Origin: Mycobacterium sp. 1164985.4
GTDB lineage: Bacteria; Actinomycetota; Actinomycetes; Mycobacteriales; Mycobacteriaceae
Reading direction: 5' to 3'
Length of the DNA stretch: 64,000 nt
Assembly (NCBI RefSeq): GCF_001668575.1
Contig: NZ_LZMD01000046.1
Span: forward strand, 216,405 to 280,404
The position numbers and the translations under genes were made by a program. This document shows, in pieces, positions 45,827 to 54,678 of this stretch (position 1 is the first letter of the stretch; every line of letters starts with the position of its first letter). Below the pieces are notes generated by a model that was given only the letters and a program-made list of their open reading frames with translations, was not told where the DNA came from and searched no databases.

Positions 45827-47389
45827 ATGACTGACTTCGACGCCATCGTGATCGGTGCCGGGCACAACGGGTTGACGGCGGCCACGCTGTTGCAGAAGGC
45901 AGGCCTGCGCACCCTATGTCTGGACACGAAGCTCTATGCCGGGGGCATGGCCTCCACCGTCGAGCTGTTCGACGGGTTCCAGTTCGAGATCGCCGGCTCG
46001 GTGCAGATCCCCACCTCGGCGGTGGTCAGCCGAGAACTCGGGCTCGACACCCTGCCGACCGTGGACCTCGACGTGATGTCGGTGTCGCTGCGCGGCGTGG
46101 GCGACGAACCCTTGGTCTACTACACCGATCCGGTGAAACTGCTGACCCACATCAACGAGGTGCACGGCGCCGAAGCAGTCAATGGCATGGCCGGCCTGAT
46201 GGCGTGGTGCCAGGCGCCCACGCGCGCGTTGGGCCGTTTCGACGCCGGCCGGCCGCCCAAGACGCTCGACGAGATGTATGCCTGCGCGACAAACGAATTC
46301 GAACGCTCGGCCATCACCGACCTACTGTTCGGATCGGTCACCGATGTGCTCGACCGCTTTCTGCCGGACAAGGAGAAGAACGGCGCGCTGCGCGGCATGC
46401 TATCGCTGCTGGCCTGCAACACCACCTACCGCGGACCGGCCACCCCGGGCACGGCCGCCGCTCTGGCGTACGGGTTCGCTGTTCCCGACGAGAACGCGTT
46501 GCTGGTCAAGAAACTGCGCGGAGGTATCGGAGCCCTCACATCGCATCTGTGCGACGGCTTCACCGCGAACGGTGGCGAACTGCGGTTGCGGAGCAAGGTC
46601 GTCGAGGTGACGGTCGCGGACGGCCGAGTGACCGGCGTGCGGCTCGAGGACGGCACCTCGCTGTCGGCCCCGATCGTCGTCTCCGGCGTCGCGCCCGACC
46701 TCACAGTCAACGGTCTCGTCGACTCCAACGCGGTGCCCGCCGATGTGCGGGATCGCTTCTCGCGCATGGACCACCGGGGCAGCTATTTGCAGATGCACTT
46801 CGCGCTCGACGGAGTCCCCGAGTTCGCAGCGCCTTACGAACTGCTCAACGACCCCGCAATGCAGTCCAACATCGGCATCTTCAGCACGCCCGAGGAACTC
46901 CAACAACAGTGGAAGGACGCCCGGCGCGGGATCGTGCCCACCGATCCGTCGATCGCCCTGCAGATCCCTTCGGTCAACGATCCGGGCCTGGCGCCGCCCG
47001 GTAAGCACGCGGCGTCGGCGTTCTCACTGTGGTTTCCCATCGAGGAGGGCGAGCAGGGCTACGGCGAGATGAAAGCCGAGATGGGCAAGCGGGTCATCGA
47101 GAAGATCACCCGGCTGGCGCCCAACTTCGAAAGCCTCATCCTGCGCCACACCACCTTCACGCCCAAACACATGGGCACGATGTTCGGAGCGCCCGGCGGC
47201 GACTACTGCCACGGATTGATCCACCCCGACCAGATAGGTCCGAACCGACCCGGGCCCAAAGGCTATGTCGATCAACCGATTCCGATCGACGGCCTGTACC
47301 TGGCCAGCGCCGGCTGCCATGGCGGGCCCGGCATCACGTTCATCCCCGGTTACAACGCGGCCAAGCAGGCGCTGTCCGACATGTCCTGA
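45827..47389 (+). CDS. Phytoene-desaturase/PYROXD2-like FAD oxidoreductase
   Basis: 520 residues. N-terminal dinucleotide fold VIGAGHNGLTAATLLQKAGL with the following acidic strand LCLDTKLYAGG. The C-terminal FAD-contact motif is GLYLASAGCHGGPGITF. The order and length match NAD(P)/FAD carotenoid-desaturase-like oxidases such as PYROXD2. No carotenoid genes are adjacent, so its substrate is unknown. Operator B lies directly upstream. Confidence 0.9.
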   Translation: MTDFDAIVIGAGHNGLTAATLLQKAGLRTLCLDTKLYAGGMASTVELFDGFQFEIAGSVQIPTSAVVSRELGLDTLPTVDLDVMSVSLRGVGDEPLVYYTDPVKLLTHINEVHGAEAVNGMAGLMAWCQAPTRALGRFDAGRPPKTLDEMYACATNEFERSAITDLLFGSVTDVLDRFLPDKEKNGALRGMLSLLACNTTYRGPATPGTAAALAYGFAVPDENALLVKKLRGGIGALTSHLCDGFTANGGELRLRSKVVEVTVADGRVTGVRLEDGTSLSAPIVVSGVAPDLTVNGLVDSNAVPADVRDRFSRMDHRGSYLQMHFALDGVPEFAAPYELLNDPAMQSNIGIFSTPEELQQQWKDARRGIVPTDPSIALQIPSVNDPGLAPPGKHAASAFSLWFPIEEGEQGYGEMKAEMGKRVIEKITRLAPNFESLILRHTTFTPKHMGTMFGAPGGDYCHGLIHPDQIGPNRPGPKGYVDQPIPIDGLYLASAGCHGGPGITFIPGYNAAKQALSDMS

Positions 47390-47428
47390 ATCCGTTTCCC
47401 CACCCCTCGCACCGGGAATGCGGCGGGC

Positions 47429-48412
47429 ATGGGAATCACGGTGGCGGTGACAGGGCCGACGGGCGAGATCGGCAAGTCGGCGGTGCAGGCACTCGAGGAC
47501 GTCGCCGAGGTCGACGAGATCCTCGGGATGGCGCGGCGGCCGTTCGACCCGGCCGAGCACGGCTGGACGAAAACGACGTACCTGCAGGGCGACATCCTCG
47601 ACCGTGAGGCCGTCGACGCGCTGGTCGGGCGCGCCGACGTCGTGGTCCACCTGGCCTTCATCATCATGGGCTCGCGGGAGGAGAGCGCGCGCATCAACCT
47701 GGCGGGCACCCGCAATGTCTTCGAGGCGACGGTGGCCGCGGAGCGCCCGCGGCGGCTGGTGTACACGTCATCGGTCGCCGCCTATGGATATCACTCCGAC
47801 AATCCGGTTCCGATCACCGAGGACGTGCCACCGCGGGGCTCGCCCGAGCACTACTACTCCGAGCAGAAGGCCGAGTGCGAGGCGGCGCTTGCCGACATCG
47901 TGGGGGGCTCGTCGCTCGAGGTATACGTGCTGCGGCCCTGCATCGTCGCGGGCCCGAAGGCGCCCGCACTGGCCGACAACATGCCGTGGACCCGGCTGCC
48001 CGGACCGGTCAAGCGTCTCTCCGACGCCGTCCCGCTGTTGAAGACACCCGTTCCGGATCCCGGCATCCCGTTGCAGTTGGTCCATCACGACGACGTGGCG
48101 ACCGCGATCGCGTTGGCTGTGACAACATCGGCGCCGCCGGGTGCGTTCAACATCGCCGGCGACGGGCTGATTTCGCTGTCGGACGTGGCCCGCGAACTCG
48201 GCGCCCGAGGCGTGCGCGTGCCAAAGGTCGCGGCGACCGTGGCGTCGGAAGTCGTCGCCCGGTTGCCGTTCGTCCCGTCGGCGCTCGAGTGGTTGCACGT
48301 CGGCCGCACCTCGGTGGTCATGGACACCACCAAGGCAAAGACTCAGCTCGGCTGGGAGCCGAAATACACTGCTGCGCAGACACTACGGGAGTTGGCGCAC
48401 TCCCTGCGCTGA
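47429..48412 (+). CDS. NAD-dependent epimerase/dehydratase (extended SDR)
   Basis: 327 residues. VAVTGPTGEIGKSAVQAL cofactor loop, then VVVHLAFIIMG, YTSSVAAYGYH, YYSEQKAECE (Tyr-x-x-x-Lys) and a substrate domain. It follows the FAD oxidoreductase by 39 bp and may be read from the same transcript. Extended SDRs of this type include sugar epimerases and hydroxysteroid dehydrogenases; the substrate is not predictable. Confidence 0.87.
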   Translation: MGITVAVTGPTGEIGKSAVQALEDVAEVDEILGMARRPFDPAEHGWTKTTYLQGDILDREAVDALVGRADVVVHLAFIIMGSREESARINLAGTRNVFEATVAAERPRRLVYTSSVAAYGYHSDNPVPITEDVPPRGSPEHYYSEQKAECEAALADIVGGSSLEVYVLRPCIVAGPKAPALADNMPWTRLPGPVKRLSDAVPLLKTPVPDPGIPLQLVHHDDVATAIALAVTTSAPPGAFNIAGDGLISLSDVARELGARGVRVPKVAATVASEVVARLPFVPSALEWLHVGRTSVVMDTTKAKTQLGWEPKYTAAQTLRELAHSLR

Positions 48413-48413
48413 A

Positions 48414-48626
48414 TTACTGCGTGGGATCCCCGGTGTCGGCGGGGCCGCTCGGGGTCGCGCCTCCCTCATCCGACCAGTCCACGCCTTCCTGTTCGGAGTC
48501 GTCGGTGCCCCTGGCGGGGTCGCTCTGCACGTCGTCGTCGGCGTTCGCGGGCCCCGCGTCGGTACCGGCGGTGCCGGGATTGTCCTTCTTGTCGTCACTC
48601 ACAGCGGCTGGATACCCGCTGGACAT
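48414..48626 (-). CDS. Small acidic disordered protein, unknown
   Basis: 70 residues from the ATG at 48626 (62 from a GTG at 48602). Composition is strongly acidic and low complexity (SDDKKDNPGTAGTDAGPAN; DDSEQEGVDWSDEGG), suggesting a disordered protein. It lies 5 bp after the stop of the zinc-finger gene and may be its co-translated partner. No family recognised. Confidence 0.45.
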   Translation of the reverse strand: MSSGYPAAVSDDKKDNPGTAGTDAGPANADDDVQSDPARGTDDSEQEGVDWSDEGGATPSGPADTGDPTQ

Positions 48627-48631
48627 CAAAT

Positions 48632-48985
48632 TCAGTCGCGGCGCCCCCGCAGCTGGGCCATCCAATCGACGGGGACCCTGCCGCGCGGGCCGGGCGCGGT
48701 CTGGCCCTCGGGACGGGACTGGGGCGGGGCGAGCGGCGGGCCGTCGTAGTACTCGCTCGTGGCGTAATTCCAGAACCAGTCCTCACCCGGTTCGAACGAC
48801 CGGATGATCGGATGGCCGGTTTCGCGCCAGTGTGCCGACGCATGGCGCGCCAAGGAGTCGTCGCAGCACCCGATATGACCGCATGCCGCGCATCGGCGCA
48901 GATGGACCCACCACCCGTTCACTGCGTCGCATTCAGCGCATCCGGTACCACTGGGCGGCACCGACGGGTCCACTGCAGTGTCCAC
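48632..48985 (-). CDS. UBP-type zinc-finger protein
   Basis: About 117 residues from the GTG at 48985. Cys/His pattern CAECDAVNGWWVHLRRCAACG, then HIGCCDDSLARHASAHWRETGHP is that of a ZnF-UBP domain, with three zinc-ligand clusters. In bacteria its role is unknown, as there is no ubiquitin; it may bind C-terminal peptides. A C-terminal tail of about 30 residues ends WMAQLRGRRD. The frame is open further upstream, so the start is uncertain. Confidence 0.75.
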   Translation of the reverse strand: MDTAVDPSVPPSGTGCAECDAVNGWWVHLRRCAACGHIGCCDDSLARHASAHWRETGHPIIRSFEPGEDWFWNYATSEYYDGPPLAPPQSRPEGQTAPGPRGRVPVDWMAQLRGRRD

Positions 48986-49128
48986 AGCCGGTGAGCCTAC
49001 CGATCGCGGCGAATCTCGCTGGCAAGACAAAGACTCAGCTAGATCCGATCTCGATGAAGGAAACCAAAGCCATTGGTGCGACCAGCGAATCCTGCATGTT
49101 GACGAGTAAGTTTGCCCGCCCACCCCCG

Positions 49129-49157
49129 TTGACAGCTAACACACCGTCTCTTAGCGT
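49129..49157 (+). promoter_or_regulatory. SigA promoter of the mce operon
   Basis: TTGACA (49129-49134), 17-nt spacer, TAGCGT (49152-49157): a near-ideal promoter. Expected start near 49164 gives a leader of about 140 nt before yrbEA. I see nothing else clear in the 319 bp between 48986 and 49304 besides this promoter; a 27-codon ORF at 49191 in the leader has no supporting signal. Confidence 0.7.
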
Positions 49158-49304
49158 CCCGCGCAGTCTGACGACGACGGGGATGGCGACATGAAATGTG
49201 TACCGGAGCGCTCGCGCGCGGCGATGATGCCGCTCCCGTCGTCATGTGCGCCCGACTCTCGACCGACGAGGTGATCCGGTGCAGCAGTTGGTCGGTCGCC
49301 GATC

Positions 49305-50069
49305 ATGACGGGGCCGGCCTGGTCCAGGCCAGCCGTCGCCATGGGCGACTTCGTGGTGCTGGCGGGCGAGACATTCGCGGCGATGTTTCGCACGCCGTTC
49401 GCCTGGCGTGAGTTGATCGACCAGATCTGGTTCGTCGCGCGGGTGTCGATCGTGCCCACCCTCGTGCTGTCGATCCCCTACACGGTGTTGATCGTGTTCA
49501 CCCTCAACATCGTGCTGATCGAGGTCGGGGCGGGTGACCTCTCCGGGGCCGGCGCTGCGCTGGCGTCGGTGACCCAGGTGGGTCCGGTTGTCACGGCGAT
49601 CGTCGTGTCCGGTGCCGGATCCACCGCCATGTGCGCCGATCTGGGCGCCAGGACCATCCGGGAGGAGATCGACGCGATGAAGGTGATCGGCGTCAATCCC
49701 GTTCAGGCGCTGGTGGTTCCGCGCGTCATCGCCGCGACATTTGTTGCGCTGATGCTGTATTCGGTGGTGGCGGTCGTGGGTCTGATAGGTAGTTACTTCT
49801 TTGTGGTCTTCATTCAGCACGTCACTCCCGGTGCGTTCGTCGCGGGAATGACGTTGTTGACCGGCCTGCCGCAGGTGATCGTCTCGCTCGTCAAGGCGCT
49901 GCTGTTCGGCCTCTCGGCGGGCCTCATCGCCTGCTACAAGGGTCTGCACGTCGGCGGCGGACCGACGGCGGTCGGCACCGCGGTCAACGAGACCGTCGTC
50001 TTCGCGTTCATGGCGCTGTTCTTGATCAACATCCTGGCCACTGCATTCGGTGTGAAGGTCGCGCCGTGA
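49305..50069 (+). CDS. YrbE (MlaE-type) permease A of the mce operon
   Basis: 254 residues with about five to six helices. MlaE motifs: VVSGAGSTAMCADLGARTIREEIDAMKVIGVNPVQALVVPRV in pieces, the EEIDAMxVxGxxP loop contacting the ATPase. It is the permease of an Mce lipid importer; the ATPase (MceG) is encoded elsewhere. The ATG at 49305 is the only start in the open frame and lacks a clear Shine-Dalgarno. It overlaps yrbEB by GTGA. Confidence 0.93.
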   Translation: MTGPAWSRPAVAMGDFVVLAGETFAAMFRTPFAWRELIDQIWFVARVSIVPTLVLSIPYTVLIVFTLNIVLIEVGAGDLSGAGAALASVTQVGPVVTAIVVSGAGSTAMCADLGARTIREEIDAMKVIGVNPVQALVVPRVIAATFVALMLYSVVAVVGLIGSYFFVVFIQHVTPGAFVAGMTLLTGLPQVIVSLVKALLFGLSAGLIACYKGLHVGGGPTAVGTAVNETVVFAFMALFLINILATAFGVKVAP

Positions 50070-50932
50070 GCGAGGTCGTGAGCGGGCCGCCGGCGGCGAG
50101 GACGACCGAGGCCGTGACCAATTCACTCACCAGGGTCGTCGACACCGCGCGCAGGCTCGGGGAGCAGACCGCGTTCTACGGCCAGGCGCTGGCGTCGACC
50201 CCCGACTCCATACGGCGTTATCCGACCATGGTGCTGCGCCAGATTGCCGGCATGGGGATCGGAACCGGCGCGCTCGCCGTCATCGGCGGCACGGTGGTCA
50301 TCATCGGGTTCCTCACCCTGTCCACGGGAGCGCTGATCGCGGTTCAGGGTTACAACACGCTGTCCAACGTTGGCATCGAAGCCCTCACCGGATTTCTGGG
50401 CGCCTTTCTCAACGTCCGGTTCATTGCGCCCGCGACGGCGGGAGTGGCGCTTGCCGCGACCATCGGGGCGGGAGCCACCGCCCAGATCGGCGCCATGCGG
50501 ATCAACGAAGAGATCGACGCCCTCGAGGTGATGGGCATCCGGGTCATCACGTATCTGGCCTCCACCCGCATCGTCGCCGGCGTGGTCGCGGTCATCCCCA
50601 TCTACACCGTCGCCGTGCTGATGTCGTTCCTGGCCACCCGCTTTGGAACGACCGTGATCTACGGCCAGTCCGCGGGGGTATACGACCATTACTTCTCGAC
50701 GTTCCTGCATCCGACCGATTTGCTGTGGTCCTTCGTCGAGGCGGTGACGATGGCGGCAGCGGTCATGGCCGTCCACACCTACTACGGCTACACCGTGACC
50801 GGCGGACCGGCCGGGGTCGGTGAGGCCGTCGGCCGCGCGGTGCGCATGTCGATCACCGCCGGTGTCTTCATCCTGCTGACCATCACGCTGTCGGTGTACG
50901 GGCAGTCCGGCAACTTCCACCTGTCTGGGTGA
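50066..50932 (+). CDS. YrbE (MlaE-type) permease B of the mce operon
   Basis: 288 residues. MlaE-type motifs include GAGATAQIGAMRINEEIDALEVMGIRVITYL, split across the coupling helix, and QGYNTLSNVGIEALTGFLG. It pairs with YrbEA to form the membrane part. The GTG overlaps yrbEA; mceA follows 4 bp after the stop. Spans and length match YrbE B subunits (about 285-290 aa). Confidence 0.93.
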   Translation: MSEVVSGPPAARTTEAVTNSLTRVVDTARRLGEQTAFYGQALASTPDSIRRYPTMVLRQIAGMGIGTGALAVIGGTVVIIGFLTLSTGALIAVQGYNTLSNVGIEALTGFLGAFLNVRFIAPATAGVALAATIGAGATAQIGAMRINEEIDALEVMGIRVITYLASTRIVAGVVAVIPIYTVAVLMSFLATRFGTTVIYGQSAGVYDHYFSTFLHPTDLLWSFVEAVTMAAAVMAVHTYYGYTVTGGPAGVGEAVGRAVRMSITAGVFILLTITLSVYGQSGNFHLSG

Positions 50933-50936
50933 TGCC

Positions 50937-52322
50937 ATGAGCGACAGCAGGATCAATTCATCACGCCGCGGCGAGGTCGACCCGATCTGGTGGGCGCCCG
51001 TGCTGTTCCTCGTTGCCGCGGCCCTGATCGCGATGACCGCCCTGTTGTTCTCCGGCTCGTTGCGTCGATCGGTGCCGCTGACTTTGATCTCCGACCGGGC
51101 CGGCCTGGTGATGGAGGACGGCGCGAAGGTAAAACTGCGCGGTGTTCAGATCGGCGAGGTTCGCACAATTGGCGTCGAGACCATGTCGGATAGTGACGCC
51201 TCGAGGCTGGCTCTCAAGATCGACCCCGGCCCGTTCGCCTTGCTGCCGAGCAACGTCGAAGCGCAGATCAAGGCCAGCACCGCGTTCGGCGCGAAGTACG
51301 TCGAGCTCTCCATCCCTTCCGATGCGAGCACCGATCCCCTGAAGCCGGGTTCGGTTCTGCGCTCGCGCAACGTCACCGTCGAGGTCAACACGGTGTTCGA
51401 GAACCTGCAATCGGTGGTGCAGTCCATCGATCCGGCCAAGCTGAACGCGGTGCTGCTCGCGGTGGCCGAATCCCTGCGGGGTAAGGGCGACGTCATCGGA
51501 CAGGCTGTCAGCGACTCCAACAACGTCCTGCTGGCGGTGAACCCGCGGATGGACACGGTCCGGCAGGACTGGCAGCTGTTCGGGAAGACGGCTCGGGCGT
51601 ATTCCGACGCCGCACAGGACATCCTGTCCATCCTCGATTCCTTCACCACCACCAGCGCCACGATCTCGTCGCGCGCGGACGCGCTGGACCAGTTGCTGTT
51701 GTCGGCCGTCGGATTCTCCCGATCCGGCATCGACACGGTCGGTGCGAACGAGCCCGCCCTGGTCCGGGCCGTCAACGTCATGGCCCCGACCACCGCCCTG
51801 CTCGAGAAGTACTCGCCGACGTACACCTGCCTGTTCATGGGCGCCCAATGGTTCCTCGAGAACGGCGGACGAGACGCATTGGGCGGCAACGGGAAGTCGG
51901 TGATCATGGACGCCGCGCTCCTCGCGGGCGATGACCCCTACCGCTATCCGGACCACCTTCCCCGGGTCAACGCCAAAGGTGGACCCGGCGGCAAACCGAG
52001 CTGCGGTTCCCTGCCCGACGTCGGCAAGAACTACCCGGTGAAATATCTCGTCACCGATACCGGATTCGGCACGGGTCTGGACGTACGGCCCAATCCCGGA
52101 ATCGGATTCCCGGGTTTCGCCAACTACTTCCCGGTGACCAAGGCGATTCCCGAACCGCCGCGGATCCGCTATCCCGGGGGACCGGCACCGGGCCCGCTTC
52201 CGGCTTACCCGGGCGAACCGCCCTACGGAGCACCGCATTTCGCGCCCGACGGGTCGCCGTTGCTCTATCCGCCTGCCGGTCCACCGGTGCCCGCGGCCCC
52301 TCCTCCGGGGGGACAGCCATGA
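50937..52322 (+). CDS. MceA lipid-transport subunit
   Basis: 461 residues: a transmembrane anchor (FLVAAALIAMTALLF), MCE domain (DRAGLVMEDGAKVKLRGVQIGEVRTIG), helical region, then YRYPDHLPRVNAKGGPGGKPSC and a Pro-rich tail. First of six Mce subunits assembling a hydrophobic tube through the periplasm for lipids or sterols; which cargo is not predictable. It overlaps mceB by ATGA. C-terminal motif shared with the orphan MCE protein at 9.2 kb. Confidence 0.93.
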   Translation: MSDSRINSSRRGEVDPIWWAPVLFLVAAALIAMTALLFSGSLRRSVPLTLISDRAGLVMEDGAKVKLRGVQIGEVRTIGVETMSDSDASRLALKIDPGPFALLPSNVEAQIKASTAFGAKYVELSIPSDASTDPLKPGSVLRSRNVTVEVNTVFENLQSVVQSIDPAKLNAVLLAVAESLRGKGDVIGQAVSDSNNVLLAVNPRMDTVRQDWQLFGKTARAYSDAAQDILSILDSFTTTSATISSRADALDQLLLSAVGFSRSGIDTVGANEPALVRAVNVMAPTTALLEKYSPTYTCLFMGAQWFLENGGRDALGGNGKSVIMDAALLAGDDPYRYPDHLPRVNAKGGPGGKPSCGSLPDVGKNYPVKYLVTDTGFGTGLDVRPNPGIGFPGFANYFPVTKAIPEPPRIRYPGGPAPGPLPAYPGEPPYGAPHFAPDGSPLLYPPAGPPVPAAPPPGGQP

Positions 52323-53350
52323 GGCGCAGACGAACCGGGCAGGTGCTCACGCGGGTGGTGTTGTTCACGGCGATGTGCCTCGCGTTCATGTTCGTCCTGA
52401 CGACGGTCTTCGGTCAGTTCCGCTTCGATTCACGGGCCACCTACAGCGCGGCGTTCACCAATGTGTCCGGGCTCAAAGGCGGCAACTTCGTGCGCATCGC
52501 GGGGGTCGAGGTCGGCAAGGTCAAAAAGATGACCCTGCACAAGGACGGCACGGTCACCGTCGAGTTCGCGATCGACAAGGGGCTCACACTGACCGAGGGC
52601 ACCAAGGCCGCGGTGCGCTACGAGAACCTGATCGGCGACCGGTACCTTTCGCTCGAGCAGGGTGTCGGCTCGGTGCGCAAACTCCACCCCGGCCAAACGA
52701 TTCCGCTCGCGCGCACCTCACCCGCACTGGACATCGATGCACTGCTCGGAGGCTTCCGGCCGTTGTTCCGTGCGTTGGATCCCGATCAGGTCAACGCGCT
52801 GTCCGGCGAGCTGCTCCGGGTGTTCCAGGGCCAAGGCGGCACGATCGCGTCGGTGTTGGCGCACACCTCGACGCTGACGTCGACACTGGCCGGCCGCGAC
52901 GAGCTCATCGGTCAAGTCATCGACAACCTGAACACCGTGCTCGGTACGTTCGCGGCCCGCGACGACCAGTTCTCCGCAGGGCTGGACAAACTCTCGCAGC
53001 TCGCCGAGGGGCTCGCTTCGCGCAAGGCCGACATCACAACCGGGACGGCCTACATCAACGCCGCGGCCGGGACGGTGGCCGACCTGCTGACCGAGGCCCG
53101 GCAGCCGATCAAGGACACCGTCACCGAGGCCGACCGGTTCGCCGCGCAGGTACTTTCCGACCACGAATACTTCGACGACTTACTCAAGACCCTACCGGAC
53201 GCCTACCAGGTCCTCGCGAGACAGGGTCTCTACGGCGACTACTTCGGCTTCTACCTGTGCGACGCGATCTTGAAGGTCAACGGAAAGGGCGGCGAACCGG
53301 TGTTCGTCAAGCTCGTCGGACAAAGTACCGGACGGTGTGAGGCCAAATGA
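52319..53350 (+). CDS. MceB lipid-transport subunit
   Basis: 343 residues. Anchor VVLFTAMCLAFMFVLTTVFGQF, then MCE domain YSAAFTNVSGLKGGNFVRIAGVEVGKVK, helical needle, and a C-terminal disulfide-like end (FYLCDAILKVNGKGG and STGRCEAK). Typical MceB length. Overlaps both neighbours by ATGA. Confidence 0.93.
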   Translation: MRRRRTGQVLTRVVLFTAMCLAFMFVLTTVFGQFRFDSRATYSAAFTNVSGLKGGNFVRIAGVEVGKVKKMTLHKDGTVTVEFAIDKGLTLTEGTKAAVRYENLIGDRYLSLEQGVGSVRKLHPGQTIPLARTSPALDIDALLGGFRPLFRALDPDQVNALSGELLRVFQGQGGTIASVLAHTSTLTSTLAGRDELIGQVIDNLNTVLGTFAARDDQFSAGLDKLSQLAEGLASRKADITTGTAYINAAAGTVADLLTEARQPIKDTVTEADRFAAQVLSDHEYFDDLLKTLPDAYQVLARQGLYGDYFGFYLCDAILKVNGKGGEPVFVKLVGQSTGRCEAK

Positions 53351-54678
53351 GTCGAATCGTATTGCGGCGTCCAAGATTCAAGCCACTCGCCGAACGCAAC
53401 AGGCTGGCCGTCGGTTCGGTCGGCATCTCCGTCGTCGTCGCCATGGTGGTCGCCGCCTTCTTCTACGACCGGATCCCCCTCGTCAATGGCACTTCGGACT
53501 ACGCCGCCTACTTCGCGGAGGCCGGTGGCATCAAGCCCGGCAGCGACGTGCGCGTCTCGGGCCTTTCGGTCGGCAGAGTCTCCGGCGTCCGGCTGGAGGG
53601 CACCAAGGTCGTGGTGGACTTCACGGTGCGCACCGGCGTCGAGCTGGGCGACCGGACCGAGGCAGCCATCAAGACCGAGACCGTGCTCGGCAACAAGATG
53701 CTGGAGATCACCCCCCGCGGGGATGGCGAGCTGTCCGGCGTCATTCCCCTCGACCGCACCACGTCCCCCTACGACCTGCCAACGGCGCTCGGCGATCTCA
53801 CGACGACCATCAGCGCGCTGGACACCACCCAGCTGTCCTCGGCGCTGACCACGCTGGCCGACACGTTCTCCGACACCCCGCCCGAGCTGAGGGCGGCGCT
53901 CGAGGGTGTCGCCCAATTCTCCGACACGCTCAACACCCGCGACGCGCAGTTGCGACACCTACTGGCCGACGCCAACAAGGTGACCGCCGTGCTCGGCAAA
54001 CGCAGCGACCAGATCGCCGGCCTGGCTGTCAACGCCAATGCACTGCTGCACGAGGTTTTGTCCCAACGCGACTCGGTCGACGCGTTGATGACCAACATCA
54101 CCGCTGTGTCCCAACAGCTCTCGGGCCTCGTGGACGACAACCGCTCGCAGCTCAAGCCCGCGGTCGATAAACTCAACGGTGTCCTGACGATCCTGGACAA
54201 CCGCAAGGCCGAACTGCGGCGCGTGCTCTATCTGTTGCGCAGGTATGCGATGTCGTTCGGCGAAGTGCTCGGCGCCGGACCATTCTTCAAGGCATCAGTG
54301 GTCAACCTCGCACCCGGCCAATTCGCCCAGCCGTTCATCGATGCCGCGTTCTCCGACCTCGGGCTGGACCCGAACGTGTTGTTGCCGTCGGAGCTCGTCG
54401 ACCCCGGCGCCGGGCAACCCGGCACGCCGGCGCTACCGGCGCCGTTCCCCCGGACCGGCCAGGGAGGCGACCCTCGGATGACGGTGCCGGACGCGATCAC
54501 CGGAAATCAGGACCCGAACCTGCCCGCCCAGTTTCCGGGGCGCTACCCGTATCGGGAGCCGCTGCCCGCACCGCCGCCCGGCGGACCACCACCCGGCCCG
54601 CCCGCCGCGGGTCCCGCGCCCGGTGAACTTCCTGCGCCGACGGTCGGTCCGCCGGTACCCGAACAGGGCGCGGGCTGA
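53347..54678 (+). CDS. MceC lipid-transport subunit
   Basis: 443 residues. Anchor NRLAVGSVGISVVVAMVVAAFFY, MCE domain (DYAAYFAEAGGIKPGSDVRV, SGLSVGRVSGV), helical region, then a Pro/Gly-rich tail (PPGGPPPGPPAAGPAPGELP). Stop shares one base with the mceD ATG (TGATG). Confidence 0.93.
   Translation: MSRIVLRRPRFKPLAERNRLAVGSVGISVVVAMVVAAFFYDRIPLVNGTSDYAAYFAEAGGIKPGSDVRVSGLSVGRVSGVRLEGTKVVVDFTVRTGVELGDRTEAAIKTETVLGNKMLEITPRGDGELSGVIPLDRTTSPYDLPTALGDLTTTISALDTTQLSSALTTLADTFSDTPPELRAALEGVAQFSDTLNTRDAQLRHLLADANKVTAVLGKRSDQIAGLAVNANALLHEVLSQRDSVDALMTNITAVSQQLSGLVDDNRSQLKPAVDKLNGVLTILDNRKAELRRVLYLLRRYAMSFGEVLGAGPFFKASVVNLAPGQFAQPFIDAAFSDLGLDPNVLLPSELVDPGAGQPGTPALPAPFPRTGQGGDPRMTVPDAITGNQDPNLPAQFPGRYPYREPLPAPPPGGPPPGPPAAGPAPGELPAPTVGPPVPEQGAG

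Noticed and set aside
49191..49274. A 27-codon ORF in the mce operon leader
   Set aside because: No ribosome site, no leaderless signal and no unusual codon content.
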